Of a stretch of 21,049 nucleotides of DNA, positions 20,675 through 21,049 are shown piece after piece. Made by a program: the position numbers and the translations under genes. A model generated the notes under the pieces. That model searched no databases. It had not been told where the DNA came from and worked only from the letters and a program-made list of their open reading frames with translations. Location of the stretch: contig JAWVZB010000055.1 of the NCBI GenBank assembly GCA_033722375.1, positions 1 to 21,049 on the forward strand. Direction: 5' to 3'. The first letter of the stretch is position 1. Each line of letters begins with the position of its first letter. The stretch is from JAWVZB01 sp033722375 (GTDB lineage Bacteria; Actinomycetota; Nitriliruptoria; Nitriliruptorales; Nitriliruptoraceae).

Positions 20675-21049
20675 TCAGGGGGGCGGGTCGGTGCCGCCAG
20701 ACTCTGGGGGTGGTTCGAGTGGGGTGCCGCGGGGCAACGTTCGGAAGGTTCGTCCGTCGCGTTCGAAGAAGGCTTGACCGGTGTGGGGGTCGAGTGAGGC
20801 TCGCCAGCCACGTTGGTGGATGTGGTGCAGGTGGTGTCTGGCGCCGAGTGTCAACAGGTTGTCGGGATGATGGGTGCCGTCGTGTCCGCGTGGGACGAGA
20901 TGGTGGAAGTGCGAGTCGGAGGTGGGGAGGGTGGAGCCGGGGAAGCGATCCCCGCGGTCGCGGAGGCGGACCGCGAGCCGCACGTCGTCCGGGATCGCGG
21001 CGGACTGGCTGGCGGACACTGCCAGGGGACGTTTGCCGTCGAACACGAC
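20675..21049 (-). CDS. HNH endonuclease-like protein, C-terminal fragment (5' end beyond window)
   Basis: The 124 visible residues hold an HNH core: SDSHFHHLVPRGHDGTHHPD followed by NLLTLGARHHLHHIHQRGW, with the His-His, Asn and His positions of the nuclease motif, preceded by DDVRLAVRLRDRGDRFPG. It resembles the C-terminal part of the abundant DUF222/HNH proteins of Actinomycetota. The cysteines that usually bind structural zinc in that group (CxxxxC before and near the HNH) are replaced by Asp, Ser and Gly here. The frame is open to the window edge, so the N-terminal domain is unseen. A Pro-rich tail ends the protein. It lies upstream of the his operon on the same strand, separated by 131 bp. 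Confidence 0.75.
   Translation of the reverse strand, partial: VVFDGKRPLAVSASQSAAIPDDVRLAVRLRDRGDRFPGSTLPTSDSHFHHLVPRGHDGTHHPDNLLTLGARHHLHHIHQRGWRASLDPHTGQAFFERDGRTFRTLPRGTPLEPPPESGGTDPPP

Overview
The window is very GC-rich, and its genes use GTG/TTG starts freely and overlap by 4 bp. It reads as the chromosome of a member of the Actinomycetota. The markers are a PdtaR-type ANTAR response regulator, an Rpf-like peptidoglycan hydrolase, a HisA with PriA-like residues, and the hisI-trpE gene junction. A deep-branching, non-model lineage is my guess; I cannot name a genus.

Layout: (a) 1-963, minus strand: tRNA-Leu(CAA), a short coiled-coil protein, and a pdtaR-like ANTAR regulator cut by the window edge. 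(b) 1175-3669, plus: an MBOAT O-acyltransferase and a membrane-anchored SGNH/DUF459 protein, probably an envelope or exopolysaccharide O-acylation pair. (c) 4020-4616, plus: a secreted Rpf-like lytic enzyme behind a 350-bp leader with a perfect palindrome. (d) 11230 down to 4617, minus: hisI-trpE-(M28 peptidase lipoprotein)-trpC-trpB-trpA-(S66 LD-carboxypeptidase), mostly joined by NTGA stop/start overlaps. (e) 11323-12193, plus: a LOG/TIGR00725-like protein and a 104-aa protein of unknown function. (f) 12210-15375: a transposase-less insertion carrying a divergent HxlR-type regulator and two alpha/beta hydrolases. It is bounded by ~37-bp terminal inverted repeats and an 8-bp target duplication (16 bp if the flanking CTCA/TGAG are counted). 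(g) 20543 down to 15373, minus: hisD-hisC-hisB-hisH-hisA-hisF. (h) 20675-21049, minus: the C-terminal part of an HNH endonuclease-like protein.

The his and trp genes form two transcription units that would be contiguous in many Actinomycetota. Here hisF and hisI are separated by a plus-strand gene pair plus the inserted cassette. Removing the cassette restores a tight convergent junction between hisF and the 104-aa gene, only 5 nt between stop codons. The window has no trpF, trpD, trpG, hisG or hisE. The missing trpF fits a dual-function PriA, provided no trpF exists elsewhere.

The most unusual object is the cassette at the 3' end of hisF: a regulator-plus-hydrolase cargo with transposon-like ends and no mobility gene, resembling the mobile insertion cassettes known from other bacteria. 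Second is the M28 lipoprotein gene inside the trp operon. Its signal peptide is complete only if translation starts at a CTG overlapping the trpE stop codon.
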